DNA from: Methylomonas koyamae
GTDB taxonomy: Bacteria > Pseudomonadota > Gammaproteobacteria > Methylococcales > Methylomonadaceae
DNA length: 64,000 nucleotides
Assembly (NCBI RefSeq): GCF_006483455.1
Contig: NZ_PPPU01000013.1
Span: 62,001-126,000, forward strand
Reading direction: 5' to 3'
The translations under genes were made by a program, and so were the position numbers. The stretch's first letter is position 1. Every line of letters begins with the position of its first letter. Below are positions 35,801 through 45,627 of the stretch, in pieces. The notes beneath the pieces are model-generated. The model searched no databases, was not told the DNA's origin, and saw only the letters and a program-made list of their open reading frames with translations.

Positions 35801-36157
35801 CTAATTAAGCATATCCTTCATGTAGTCCTACTACGGAGAAAGAAATTGAAATTTTATACTTCATCGACCTCTATTGAGTACGTATCTTGTTGATTTTAAT
35901 TCACATAGGAGCAAATTGAGCTCAATTGAAGGGGTTAGAAAGTATCTTAATGTAGCGACACTACGGAGACAAAGTAGAAATTGGGTCCTACGAAAATTCG
36001 ATATCTCAAATTAGAGTACTAGTTAAATCAATGGGTTACAGCTTAATTCTTCACGAATAGAGCACTCATCAGAGGTTACCTGAGCTTTAATTTAGAATAT
36101 TCATTATTTCTTATATGTAGCAATACTACGGAGATTTGTTGTGATCCTTAGTTAAAA

Positions 36158-36173
36158 TGTCCGGTGCCGGACA
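36158..36173. promoter_or_regulatory. 16-bp palindrome, copy 3 (one base changed)
   Basis: TGTCCGGTGCCGGACA, between two ACTACGG repeats. Confidence 0.6.
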
Positions 36174-36472
36174 GAAGGTATCTATACTGATTAAATCGTA
36201 CCAACAAAAAAATGCGAAGTTAAGAGGATCAAACAGAACCAATTTGCAACGAATTCGATCTCGCCCCAACTCTACTTTTATGTCGTACTACTATGGAATA
36301 AGTAGTTGATATCGCCTAACTTTGCGGGAAATTGTCTCTTGGAGGTTGAAGGTCCTAAAATTTAGCAGGGGTACATCTGAGTTGAAATTGGACATTTTTT
36401 ATGTAGTGCTACTACGGTAGTAAGACAAGTAGAGGTTACTGTGCGTTATTCAAGAGTTCGGCATGACGTTGA

Positions 36473-36488
36473 TGTCCGGTACCGGACA
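36473..36488. promoter_or_regulatory. 16-bp palindrome, copy 4
   Basis: Perfect TGTCCGGTACCGGACA, between two ACTACGG repeats. Confidence 0.7.
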
Positions 36489-36689
36489 TGGCACCAAAAG
36501 AAATACTAGATAAGTAGGGTATTGATATTCATGTAGCATGACTACGGTAAATAATTGGCTAAACCCCTGTAAAAAACGCAAGGATACAAACGATCCTTCA
36601 TGTCGTTATACTACGGAGAAAGCAGTGGGTTTTGTAGACAATTGTTGCGTTGGGCAGGGCAGGGAGCTATCGTCAAATCTGGTGTTCAA

Positions 36690-37755
36690 GGCTAGATCAA
36701 GCGGCAATCTGGTCTGTGGTTTCTAGTTCGATGCCGTCCTTGAAAGGGACACCGGTAATTACTTTGGCGAGATAATCGAATCCTCGTTGCCGTCGCCAGG
36801 TTTTCTCGGCAGCTTGCCCCAATTTGAATAGCATGTGCAGCATCCCCGCTCGCGAAAGACAGCCCTTGGCCCGCGTGGTTCGGTGGCGGATGGTGGCAAA
36901 GGTGGATTCAATTGGGTTGGTCGTTCGGATGCTTTGCCAGTGTTGGGCCGGAAAGTCATAGAACGCCAGCAGTTCATGCCGATCTTTGTACAAACACTCC
37001 ACTGCCTTGGGATATTTGGCCTCAAACAGCGTGGCGAACTGATCGAATGCCTGCTCAGCATGCTGTTGGGTGTCAGCCTGCCAGATGTAGTAGAGTGATT
37101 GCTTCATCTTCGGCTGTACCGATTGCGGCACCCGGTTCAGCACATTGTTCATCTTGTGTACCCAGCAGCGTTGCTGCCGGGTGTCGCTGTAGACTTCGTC
37201 CAGCGCCGTCCAGAAGCCCATGGCACCATCGCCAATGGCCAACTTAGGGCTATTCATGCCACGAGTCTTCAACCCCAGTAGCACTTCCCGCCAACTCTGA
37301 GCCGATTCGCGGACGCCGTCGTCAATGGCCAGAAAGCGTTTTTCGCCGCGTTCGTTAACGCCAATGATGACTAAGGCACATAGTTTGGCGTCTTCCGCCC
37401 GCAGGCCACTATAGATACCGTCAGCCCACACATAAACCCATTGATCGTGGTCCAGACGACTGGTTCGCCAAGCGTCATATTCTGCGCCCCATTCCTGTTT
37501 TAAACGCGCCACGGTGCTGGCCGACAAACCCTTGGCTTCAGTGCCCACCAACACTTCCAGCGCCGCTTCCATTTCACCGGTCGAGATACCCTTTAAGTAC
37601 AACCAAGGCAAGGCCGCCGCCAAGGAGCGGGTTTTGCGCACATAAGGCGGCACCAGGGCGGAACGGAATGTCGTCGCCTGCCCATCTTTCGCCCTGACCT
37701 TTGGCACTTTCACCGATTCTCTTCAACTCTAAACACCAGATTCAGTTATAGCTCC
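36690..37755 (-). mobile_element. IS256-family element in the repeat array
   Basis: AATCTGGT is shared between the two edges (about 36707 on the plus strand, and 37730 on the minus strand as AATCTGGTGTTTAGAG), consistent with terminal repeats. No clear target duplication was found. The element separates repeats 1-7 from 8-10. Confidence 0.65.
36697..37713 (-). CDS. IS256-family transposase, probably N-terminally short
   Basis: A 338-residue Mutator-type transposase starting at a GTG (MKVPKVRAKDGQATTFRSAL). It contains ISTGEMEAALEVL, then YVWADGIYSG (first Asp), IGDGAMGFW (second Asp) and RTTNPIESTFATIRHRT (Glu). Full-length relatives carry about 80 more N-terminal residues, so an internal deletion may have removed the start; activity is uncertain. 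Confidence 0.82.
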   Translation of the reverse strand: MKVPKVRAKDGQATTFRSALVPPYVRKTRSLAAALPWLYLKGISTGEMEAALEVLVGTEAKGLSASTVARLKQEWGAEYDAWRTSRLDHDQWVYVWADGIYSGLRAEDAKLCALVIIGVNERGEKRFLAIDDGVRESAQSWREVLLGLKTRGMNSPKLAIGDGAMGFWTALDEVYSDTRQQRCWVHKMNNVLNRVPQSVQPKMKQSLYYIWQADTQQHAEQAFDQFATLFEAKYPKAVECLYKDRHELLAFYDFPAQHWQSIRTTNPIESTFATIRHRTTRAKGCLSRAGMLHMLFKLGQAAEKTWRRQRGFDYLAKVITGVPFKDGIELETTDQIAA

Positions 37756-38610
37756 CAGGGCAGGGCAGACGTCCTAATGTTGTAAGACAATTGCAGTTAA
37801 CGGTTTTAGCCTTAGGGACTTTCCAACAACCTCTGATTTTGGCAGAAACAGCAATATAACCTATTGATTTTATTCTGGTATAATTAAGGGAAATAGGTTT
37901 TTCGATGTTTCCCTTGTGTGAACATGAATCGTAATTAAGGTAGGCTTGATGTCGCGACACTACGGATGACTCTGGTCCCTAATCATTAAAGAATCCATGC
38001 GGAAACTAGAAATTAGTGCTTTCCTTATGCTTCTGGGATGGGATCACCTTAAATGTCGAATGCGAGGTTTAACTTAATGTCGTTAGACTACGGAGTTAGA
38101 AATTAGCTGTAGGGCGATTTATTGATACTGCTCCGCAATATATTCCATGTCATCTTTGTGTTCTCTGAAGTGGGTATCAAAGTCAACTCAAATTGGATTT
38201 AACGAAATTATTTTGGTTTTACCCGCCGATGACTGCGGCGGTACTAAGAAAGACTTCTTTTGTACTATAAAAAGACTATTGACTGAATCAAGAGATTTTT
38301 ATGTTTGTTTTTCAGGAAGTTAGTAACTAAATCCTTTTTTTCCATGTTACCCTTTAACGGAATTGGTGGCGTGTTACTACGGTCTTAATGATTAAAAAAA
38401 ACGGAAATAATGACCGAAAAGCACGAAACTAATGAAGTTTTAATACGGAATCTTGTGGAAAACTATCAGGGGCTGTTGATAACTATTGGGCATTTTCGAT
38501 ACTACATGGTTAAGGAATAAGAGATTTCATTGTATCCGGTGATGCCTAGCAGGCTGGAGAAAAACTCCAAAAGCCAAGCAATTCAAGACCGATAACTGCT
38601 GGTACCGGTT
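37756..38610. other. Non-coding, with repeats 8-10
   Basis: No gene is supported. A MITE-type end (GCAGGCTGGAGAAAAACTC) occurs near 38550 without its partner. Confidence 0.45.
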
Positions 38611-38617
38611 GCAAGCT

Positions 38618-38842
38618 TCGCAAGTCAATTTATGCGAAAGCCAGGCAACGTTGCAGGCCGGACACGGCATTTTCTATCAGCAACTGGACGCTAGTTTTTC
38701 TCCCAGCCGGCAATTATCTTCAACCTGTTCACCATTTCCTCGACGGTCAGTTATACGCTGGACGTATTTGGTGGCGAGCGCCGCAGTGTGGAAAGTCTGG
38801 AGGCGCAGAAGGAGTTACAACGCTATACCGCGCTGGCGACCT
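38618..38842 (+). pseudogene. Outer-membrane factor fragment, relic
   Basis: Nearly identical to part of the NodT-type gene at 57669-59195 (about 57944-58193). Examples are GCGAAAGCCAGGCAACGTTG and the ACACGGCAT region. About 40 bases present at 57.97-58.07 kb are missing, and a stop follows the copied segment. It is a remnant of a second copy of the efflux locus. Confidence 0.82.
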
Positions 38843-39120
38843 AAGGGAAGCGATGCTGCTAAAAATGCTTGACAACATCGTTTTATTGCCTGAGGCTTGG
38901 ATATTAACCATCGAACTGGTGTTGTCTTTGTTACTACCACTTGGCTTGCTTTTGGCTGAGCGTGGTATCTATGGTTGCTGTTTTTTGAGTGTATTGTCCT
39001 TTCTGTGGCATTTGCTGAAAATATTGGAAGCGGAGAAAACCTGCAAGGCCTCGCGAAACGGCGTCAAGTCATAGCGACTTTCCGGTTATGTTGGGTCTGA
39101 ATATTGCGAAACACTATCCG
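38843..39120 (+). pseudogene. Acyltransferase fragment, relic
   Basis: Directly after the outer-membrane factor fragment comes a degenerate copy of about 62540-62760 of the acyltransferase gene, with frameshifts. It reads LPLGLLLAERGI and later IAKHYPVLT, matching LPLGLLLAERGI and IAKHYTALT there. The genes that lie between these two at 57-62 kb are absent. Confidence 0.75.
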
Positions 39121-39275
39121 GTGCTTACCAACTTTGTAAGTCGTCGCAAACCTGGGACCGATAATTTACCATCTTCATGGGCTTGGATCAGCAATATAAT
39201 AAGCCGCTTCAGCGATCCATTGGTGCCGAAAATTACAATCGGGCAATCGCGATGCAGAGCGAGTCTTCATATGAA

Positions 39276-39491
39276 TTAGGCCCAATCGGTGTCATCCATG
39301 TCATCGAAATAGTCGCCACTGAATGTCGATGGCTGACCCCAACCAGACGAGTGATAACTCATCAAGTTCTCAATGCCTTGAAATAAGAATGAACCGGCGA
39401 CTACACCGGCAGCAGTAGTAGCCACATTACTTAAGAAGCTTGACCCAACACCTGAACCCGCCGTTTGTGGAGGATTACCGCAGGCTTTCAA
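39276..39491 (-). pseudogene. DUF2076-like C-terminal fragment
   Basis: The frame SSFLSNVATTAAGVVAGSFL followed by FQGIENLM resembles the C-terminal hydrophobic helix of DUF2076 proteins. The N-terminal part is absent and the fragment abuts a transposase fragment. Confidence 0.5.
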
Positions 39492-39822
39492 GCGTTACGG
39501 CAGACCGGACATCGTCAACACCGACCAAGGCAGCCAGTTCACCGCCAAGGCGTTTGTCGATGCCGTGAAAGGCCAGGGCTGCCAGCTCAGCATGGACGAT
39601 CGGGGCGCCTGGCGGGATAATGTCTTGGTGGAAAGACTATGGCGATCGGTCAAGTACGACAGGGTTTACCTGCACGTTTACGATTCAGTCGGTCAAGCCC
39701 GCGCCTCAATTCTGGATTATTTCGAGTGGTACAACCACGAACGACCGCATTCCAGTTTGGAACGAAAAACACCGCATCAGGCGTATAACGATGGCTTGCT
39801 AATCCTCAAGTTGGCTGCCTAA
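39486..39822 (+). pseudogene. IS3-family OrfB, C-terminal fragment
   Basis: Reads GRPDIVNTDQGSQFTAKAF, then DDRGAWRDNVLVERLWRSV and YNHERPHSSLERKTPHQAY. It carries the second Asp and the Glu of the DDE triad but lacks the first Asp region. It differs from the complete element at 15.8 kb and from the truncated one at 52.9 kb. Confidence 0.82.
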
Positions 39823-40262
39823 ACCATGGTAGGCATTTCACTTTAAATTCCGGTTTCGCTCTTCAAACGAATGGGGCCACTTCTAAGAACACTTTGCGTA
39901 AACCCTAAGCAAAGCGGTGTATCCGAGAGCGAATTCAGCGATTACTAAGCACTGGTTGGTTTTAAAGAAAGTCGCAAGGGCAGGTCTAATCGGGGCGGTA
40001 ATTTCCGAAGAAGGCATTACACTTGGCGATATCATTGTGGCAATGAAAGATCACCTTGCTGACTCGATCAATAAACCGATTAGTCGCTTAATGATGTCGG
40101 CGGTCAAAGTCTTGCGCAATAGAACGTAACGGTCAGTTTTTACATTTTAGCCAAGCCATGAGTGATCTATGAAGATACCAGTCGATAGCTTGACCCACCC
40201 GCACTATTGGGCGAATCGTATTCAAACGCCGCCATGGATTACCGGACTGTTGGCTGTATGCT
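39823..40262. other. No clear gene; a 70-residue frame at 39917
   Basis: A frame at 39917-40129 reads AGLIGAVISEEGITLGDIIV but has no start context or recognised family. A short ATG frame at 40169 ends at the start of the next gene and might be a frameshifted N-terminus of it. Confidence 0.3.
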
Positions 40263-41444
40263 ATGGGTAGATCCGAATTGTGGCAACGAATTGAAGCATT
40301 TAATCAGGAGCGGGACGCTGAACGTTTAGCCCTTAAATACCAAGCTATGCGTCATGACAGCTTTGCTTTTTTGCGTGCCACAGCCCATTTGTTCTATGCA
40401 GACTGGCCTAAAAATTCCAGCCTTAACGATGCTCCGTTAGCATGGATTTGTGGGGATCTGCACCTGGAAAACTTTGGTACCTATCGAGGTGACAACCGGC
40501 TGACTTATTTCGATATCAATGATTTTGATGAAGCCTTGTTAGCACCTTGCACGCAGGATTTAACTCGTTTTCTTTGCAGTTTGTTGGTGGCGGCAAAAAC
40601 CTTGAATATTGAGGAAAGCCAGATTTTAGCCTTGTGCCAAGATTTCTTGGGCCACTATAGCCGAGAACTTCGTGAATGCAAACCTCGCTGGATTGAGCGA
40701 GCTACTGCCAAAGGCATGATAAGGGATTTACTCAAAAACCTTAAACACCGCACCCATTCAGACCTGTTACAGGAGCGAACCGTTAAACAGGATGGGCACA
40801 GGTTTTTAAAACGTGACAACCTCAAGGCCATGGACGCCTCTCAGGCTGAACAGCAAAAGATCGAATCGCTAATTACGCAGTTTACCGCAACGCAACCCAA
40901 TCCAGAATTCTTCACCATATTGGATGTCGCTAAGCGCATTGCCGGACTTGGAAGCTTGGGTTTGGAACGTTATGTTGTTCTCATTAAGGGTTCGAAACAG
41001 CATTATTTGCTCGATATGAAATATCAACCGGGTTCGTCCCTTGCACCCTATACAATCGTGTCGCAACCCAGATGGAGAAATGAAGCGGAGCGGGTGGTGA
41101 AATTGCAGCATCGAGGGCAAGCGATTGCACCGGCTTTTTTAGCGGCTATCCAAGATGGTGATCGATCCTACGTCATCAAAGAGCTTATGCCGAACCAAGA
41201 CCGATTGAAACTCGAGCACTGGCACGGCAGATTTCGCCGTTTAGAAAAAGTGGTGAATTCAATGGCTCAACTTGTCGCATGGTTACATATTCGTACAGGT
41301 GGTTGGCAAGGTTCTGCCATTGCCGATCAATGGCAAGCTTTCGGCAGTCGCACCGATTGGCAGGATGCCGTGCTTGATTATGCATTTGGATATAGTCGTC
41401 AAGTACACAGGGATTGGTTGACCTTTAAATCAAATAGCCTTTAG
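40263..41444 (+). CDS. DUF2252 family protein
   Basis: A 393-residue protein of the DUF2252 family, kinase-like in fold and of unknown function. Family hallmarks are DSFAFLRATAHLFYADW, ICGDLHLENFGTYRGDN (resembling a catalytic loop HxxN) and YFDINDFDEALLAP. The start at 40263 has little ribosome-site support; a frame from 40169 in another phase (MKIPVDSLTHPHYWANR) could be the original N-terminus lost through a frameshift. The SulP transporter follows after 48 bases and may be co-expressed. Confidence 0.78.
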   Translation: MGRSELWQRIEAFNQERDAERLALKYQAMRHDSFAFLRATAHLFYADWPKNSSLNDAPLAWICGDLHLENFGTYRGDNRLTYFDINDFDEALLAPCTQDLTRFLCSLLVAAKTLNIEESQILALCQDFLGHYSRELRECKPRWIERATAKGMIRDLLKNLKHRTHSDLLQERTVKQDGHRFLKRDNLKAMDASQAEQQKIESLITQFTATQPNPEFFTILDVAKRIAGLGSLGLERYVVLIKGSKQHYLLDMKYQPGSSLAPYTIVSQPRWRNEAERVVKLQHRGQAIAPAFLAAIQDGDRSYVIKELMPNQDRLKLEHWHGRFRRLEKVVNSMAQLVAWLHIRTGGWQGSAIADQWQAFGSRTDWQDAVLDYAFGYSRQVHRDWLTFKSNSL

Positions 41445-41492
41445 TTTTCCGATCAACGCAGATCGGAACTATGCGTAAAATGAGTAATTGCG

Positions 41493-43118
41493 ATGTTTAA
41501 ATGCCGCTTTTTAATTGCCGATTTTGTTGCCGGTCTTTCCGTCGCTTTTATTTTGCTGCCAGAAGCCGTTGCATATGCCGCTATTGCCCATTTGCCGATT
41601 CAAGCAGCGGTCACCGGCGCTATTGTCGGTTTGATCAGTTATGCTTGGTTCGGTGGCAGTGCGTTCGCCGTGGTTGCACCAACCTCATCCGCGGCTGCCT
41701 TATTGGCGGCAGTCGTATCGTCATTTCATCCTGAAAACAAGTCTATTGCGGCAAGTTTAGGCATAGCGCTTGTGATATTGACAGGATCGGGATTGTTAGC
41801 TTTTGCCAAATTGAGATTGGGCAAACTTTCGGCTTTTGTGTCCAGACCTGTGCTGCATGGCTTTTCATTTGCCTTAGCCCTCACCATTATCATCAAACAG
41901 TTACCGAAACTTTTGGGAATGACGGTACACGCCAATGCTCCGTTCCCCATTCTTGTCGAGTTAATAGAATACCACCGTGATGTCTCGATCTGGACTACGC
42001 TCATAGGCTTGGTGGCTTTGATCTTATTGATCATACTTAAGCGCTGGCCGGTCTTGCCGAGTGCGTTTTTAGTTCTGATTGCAGGTATATTTCTAAGTAA
42101 AAATTGCAATCTAAACGCAATGGATGTCGCGATTGTCGGAACTGTAACGATCAACACACCCGCGTTAAATTTACCGGATGTACCGCTGGAGCAGTGGCTT
42201 CAATTAGCGGAGATGGCCCTTGGCTTATTGATTATCATTGTTGCTGAATCCTGGGGCAGTATTCGCAGTCTGGCCCTAATTCACGGTAAACCAGTTGAAC
42301 CGAACCAAGAATTGTCGGCATTAGGTATAGCCAACCTGTTTTCTGGATTGTTGCAAGGCATGCCGGTTGGGGCCGGGTTTTCTGCCAGTGCCGCAAATGA
42401 AGCTGCCGGTGCGAAAACCAAACTGGCTGGGATATTTGCAGCGATTGTCCTATTGTTCATGGCCGTGTTCGGCCAACACTGGATCGGCGCAATACCTGAA
42501 ACGCTGGTGGCTGCGGCAGTGATCAGTGCATTGAGTCATGCCTTGAATCCCAAAGCCTTAATAACCCTTTGGCGAATGAATCGCGATCAATATTTGGCAT
42601 CGGCAGCCGTCATAGCCGTATTGGCTTTCGGTGTATTACATGGCATGTTGATCGCAATTGGTTTGTCACTGGCCTCAGCAATACGCACTTTTAGCCAGCC
42701 GATGGTGAGGGAATTGGCTGAGCTTGATGATACCAGAGATTATGTCGATCTCATGAATCATCCAACCGCTAAAAAGCATGATCAGATTCTGATATTACGT
42801 CCAGAAGAGCCTTTGTTTTTTGCGAGTGTCGAAGGCATTTTGAGTGAAGCAAACAGAAGATTATCGGCACGCAATGACATCGAAGTTCTGATTATCAGCC
42901 TTGAGGAAAGCGCGAATCTGGATAGCACGGCAGCAGAATGTTTGGTCGAGTTTGTCGACCAACTTCAACAGCAGCAAATACTACTGCTATTGGCTCGAGT
43001 TAAAGACCCAATCAGTCAATTATTAATCAATATAGCCGAGATAAAATTTAAAGACAGAATGTTCTGGAGTGTTAACGATGCGGTCGTGTCTGCGGAAAAA
43101 TACCTTAAATGCGTTTAG
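41493..43118 (+). CDS. SulP/SLC26 anion transporter with STAS domain
   Basis: A 541-residue inner-membrane protein with about 12 membrane segments, starting with FVAGLSVAFILLPEAVAYA (the SulP signature) and containing APTSSAAALLAAVV and GMPVGAGFSASAANEAAGAK. The last 110 residues form a STAS domain with SLEESANLDSTAAECLVEF, where the Ser is the typical regulatory site. The substrate may be sulfate, bicarbonate or another anion; it cannot be read from sequence. Confidence 0.88.
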   Translation: MFKCRFLIADFVAGLSVAFILLPEAVAYAAIAHLPIQAAVTGAIVGLISYAWFGGSAFAVVAPTSSAAALLAAVVSSFHPENKSIAASLGIALVILTGSGLLAFAKLRLGKLSAFVSRPVLHGFSFALALTIIIKQLPKLLGMTVHANAPFPILVELIEYHRDVSIWTTLIGLVALILLIILKRWPVLPSAFLVLIAGIFLSKNCNLNAMDVAIVGTVTINTPALNLPDVPLEQWLQLAEMALGLLIIIVAESWGSIRSLALIHGKPVEPNQELSALGIANLFSGLLQGMPVGAGFSASAANEAAGAKTKLAGIFAAIVLLFMAVFGQHWIGAIPETLVAAAVISALSHALNPKALITLWRMNRDQYLASAAVIAVLAFGVLHGMLIAIGLSLASAIRTFSQPMVRELAELDDTRDYVDLMNHPTAKKHDQILILRPEEPLFFASVEGILSEANRRLSARNDIEVLIISLEESANLDSTAAECLVEFVDQLQQQQILLLLARVKDPISQLLINIAEIKFKDRMFWSVNDAVVSAEKYLKCV

Positions 43119-43138
43119 GCTGAACCCAGACCAATTAA

Positions 43139-43400
43139 CAAATTGGTGAAAAACTCATTTTTGGTTTTGAGGAAGTCTATGTTTATTGGCAATTAATCCT
43201 TAACAGGTTGGTGAAAAACCATATTTCAGACGCTAATTTTGGTCAGCTTAATCAATATATAGTGTCTGCAGTATCATACTTCAACTAAATACAGACTGAG
43301 TCAGGGTCAAAAATGAGTTTTTCACCAGCCTGTTAACCCACTAAATATCAGTTCGATTAAGCATAAATAGCGTCTGAATTATGGTTTTTTCACTAACACG
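43139..43400 (-). mobile_element. MITE with another MITE nested inside
   Basis: The outer parts 43139-43199 and 43337-43400, plus one TTAA, join to a 129-bp copy in the opposite orientation to the inner one. Its ends are degenerate (CAAATTGGTGAAAAAC on the left). The flanks are TTAA and TTAG. Confidence 0.72.
43204..43332 (+). mobile_element. 129-bp MITE, inner copy
   Basis: Ends CAGGTTGGTGAAAAAC and GTTTTTCACCAGCCTG, with a TTAA duplication on both sides (43200-43203, 43333-43336). Length equals the copies at 24825 and 52040. Confidence 0.85.
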
Positions 43401-43485
43401 TTAGCGATGCTTCAACCAGTTTCTTTTAGAGCGCGCATCCCTGCGCGAAGATTCCTAATACTCTACATAAACTGTGTTTAAATCA

Positions 43486-44721
43486 CTACGGATTCACTCG
43501 AACCCAAGAAAAAGGGCCAAAGGCTGAATCACTTTCCGTATATTTTCCTTTTGGATCAACCGTCAAGCGCAGGTACTCTAGCGGGAAATAACTGCCATGC
43601 ACTACAACCCTGTGAAAATTTGCGACATTGTATCCATGTGGCTGATTATCATAACTATCATCGGTACAAGCGGCTTCGGCACCATTCGAGGCTTCAATAA
43701 GGCAAGGCGCGTTGTCTACGAGCGGATTATCTGAACGATAATTGTGAGAGTCGCCATTCAACAATAGAACTGGTTTGCCAAATGCCGCCGTGTGAGCTGC
43801 GATGCTGTCGATAAACGGCTTGTATTTGGCGATATGCTGCGCTGCTGGTAGTGTGCCGTCAAGGTCCCACATGTCGGCTTGTTCTGCAATAACGATTGCT
43901 TTGATACCGTCAGCTTCGGCTTTCGCAAATGCGGCATCTAACCAACGAATATCAGCAGCAGTCCTTTGCGCAACTTCCTGTATTTGCTCTCCGGTTTTAG
44001 TTGTGGCTCCAAACCAATTGTCGTCATCATTGTTTGAACCACCAGGGATGTTCACGGTGACGAACAAAACACCTGATTGTTCCCACATCACGTTTTCAAC
44101 ATACTCTGCATCTTTAGGGTAAGCAGGGTCGTACCCCTGAGCTTGAGAAATAACTTTCTTTTCATGCTTGCCAAGCGTTTCGCCAGGTTTGCTGAAGAAC
44201 ATCGAACGGATCAGTGCCAAATTAGCTACTGGATTACCATTGGCGTAATCAACGTAGTTGCCATTTGAATCTTTTACATTGCCACCTTCTTTGGATTTTT
44301 GACAGTCGGTCCATTCATTATCGCCTGGCGTGTAGACGAGAGGATTTTTAAACTGAGTCCAAAGATCCAAAACGGTTCGATTATAAGACAACGTGCAGTA
44401 TTGGCTGCCTGAGTGAATGTCACCTACGTGCAATACCAAACGGACTTTTGGATCATCGTTGATGGCTTTGATGAAAGCTGGTGTGGCCTCGATTTGTCTT
44501 GGATCGCCAGGATTTGGGCCGTCCTTGGTGTCGGGTCTTATGTTCGGCTGGTCGGCTGGACACTCTCCTGCTTTGCAACCATAAGGAGAATCGCCGAAGA
44601 CCGCGATAGCAAAGGCGTTTTTTGAATGCGCGTCAAACGATTTATCATCATCTGCGATAGCAGGGCTGATTGCATTTAGTCCGCAAACCAGCAATGCAGT
44701 TGAGGTTAATATTTTTTTCAT
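43486..44721 (-). CDS. Secreted calcineurin-like phosphoesterase
   Basis: A 411-residue protein with a signal peptide (LLVCGLNAISPAIA). Metallophosphoesterase motifs occur in order: FGDSPYG (residues 42-48), HVGDIHSG, TPGDNEW, and LLNGDSHNY. These supply the Asp, His and Asn ligands for a two-metal centre. It probably acts in the periplasm or outside the cell on phosphate esters. The start is well placed, with AGGAAAA before the ATG. Confidence 0.82.
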   Translation of the reverse strand: MKKILTSTALLVCGLNAISPAIADDDKSFDAHSKNAFAIAVFGDSPYGCKAGECPADQPNIRPDTKDGPNPGDPRQIEATPAFIKAINDDPKVRLVLHVGDIHSGSQYCTLSYNRTVLDLWTQFKNPLVYTPGDNEWTDCQKSKEGGNVKDSNGNYVDYANGNPVANLALIRSMFFSKPGETLGKHEKKVISQAQGYDPAYPKDAEYVENVMWEQSGVLFVTVNIPGGSNNDDDNWFGATTKTGEQIQEVAQRTAADIRWLDAAFAKAEADGIKAIVIAEQADMWDLDGTLPAAQHIAKYKPFIDSIAAHTAAFGKPVLLLNGDSHNYRSDNPLVDNAPCLIEASNGAEAACTDDSYDNQPHGYNVANFHRVVVHGSYFPLEYLRLTVDPKGKYTESDSAFGPFSWVRVNP

Positions 44722-44960
44722 TGGTATTTTCCTGTTGAGATAGCGATCAGATTTGCTAAAGATATCTGAGCAGTAAGATTTCTTTTTCTACTCAAATTAA
44801 CGAACTAAAGCTCCCCAACGCTACATCACAAAAATTACAGGCCAATGACAATAAATCTCATTGTGAGCGCACGGCAATCGCACTTAAATTCCTTTGATCA
44901 AGCGCAGCAAATAGTCATTCTTTACAGTTATGCAATTAATCACTTTTTGGCGCGCATGTT

Positions 44961-45395
44961 TTATTGCATGGCATTGATCAATCGAGCACACTTTGTGTAA
45001 TATTCGCCGCCTTCCCAAGCCAACGTCACCAAACTGATTGCCTTGATATCGGTATCGGTCGAAGGATCGGCAATCAGCGACAATTGCGTTTGCCAATACC
45101 AATTAACCGATTCTACAGATTTTGTACAATCTCCCAAAGGAGATATGACATCGCCAAATAAATTTTCCGCTTTTGCACGTAGCGATTTTAACAACTCGGA
45201 GAGTTCTTCTCGTTTCAAACTACTTTTTAACACAATCCCGTCACGGGTCATGTCTTGTGCGTCGCTAAATTCATTTAGCCATTTTTCTGCATCGGCTTTG
45301 TTCGGCGCTTTATACGAAAAATAATTGTCCGCATTGGCGGTAGAGCAAAATACCAAGATACTTCCCACCAGAAGTTTTTTCATTGCATATCTCAT
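44961..45395 (-). CDS. Small secreted protein, unknown
   Basis: A 144-residue frame from 45395; the second Met at residue 5 (KKLLVGSILVFCSTANADN) gives a cleaner signal peptide. The mature part has three or four helices and two Cys (GDCTKS, TKCAR) that may form a disulfide. No family is recognised. Confidence 0.55.
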   Translation of the reverse strand: MRYAMKKLLVGSILVFCSTANADNYFSYKAPNKADAEKWLNEFSDAQDMTRDGIVLKSSLKREELSELLKSLRAKAENLFGDVISPLGDCTKSVESVNWYWQTQLSLIADPSTDTDIKAISLVTLAWEGGEYYTKCARLINAMQ

Positions 45396-45442
45396 TAATA
45401 GGTTGATCGATTTCTTTGGATAACTGACTGAACTTGGTTTAT

Positions 45443-45627
45443 GGCATTTACTGCTCTTTTAGCAGGTTGTTTAAAACAGTTGCTTAGACGTTAGTCGGGC
45501 GGCAAACCGCCTGCATATAATGGTAATTCAAAATGTAATGTCATAATGCGCCAAATTCTAAGTCTCCGATGCTAAAACAATTCTTTTCAAAAAATGGAGT
45601 TTCTTATTTTAAGAGCAGTAAATGGCC
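45443..45627. repeat. Inverted-repeat element of about 185 bp
   Basis: GGCATTTACTGCTCTT (45443-45458) matches AAGAGCAGTAAATGGCC (45611-45627) in inverse with one base inserted. No target duplication is obvious. A single MITE-like end TTAGCAGGTTG lies just inside the left arm. Confidence 0.5.

Larger units (their letters stand above)
35820..38384 (+). repeat. Spaced repeat array 2, putative origin or centromere
   Basis: About ten direct copies of ATGTMGNNNNACTACGGAG, at 35820, 35950, 36115, 36280, 36401, 36531, 36600, 37949, 38077 and a weaker one near 38365. Spacing is 69-165 bp before the IS and 128 to about 290 bp after it, far wider than normal iterons. Two copies of the 16-bp palindrome (36158 with one changed base, 36473) lie among them. 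The array is interrupted by an IS256-family element. Confidence 0.75.

Noticed and set aside
35820-38384. CRISPR-like or tandem repeat array
   Set aside because: The repeat core is about 19 bp with variable centre and spacing of 69-165 bp, which fits protein binding sites.
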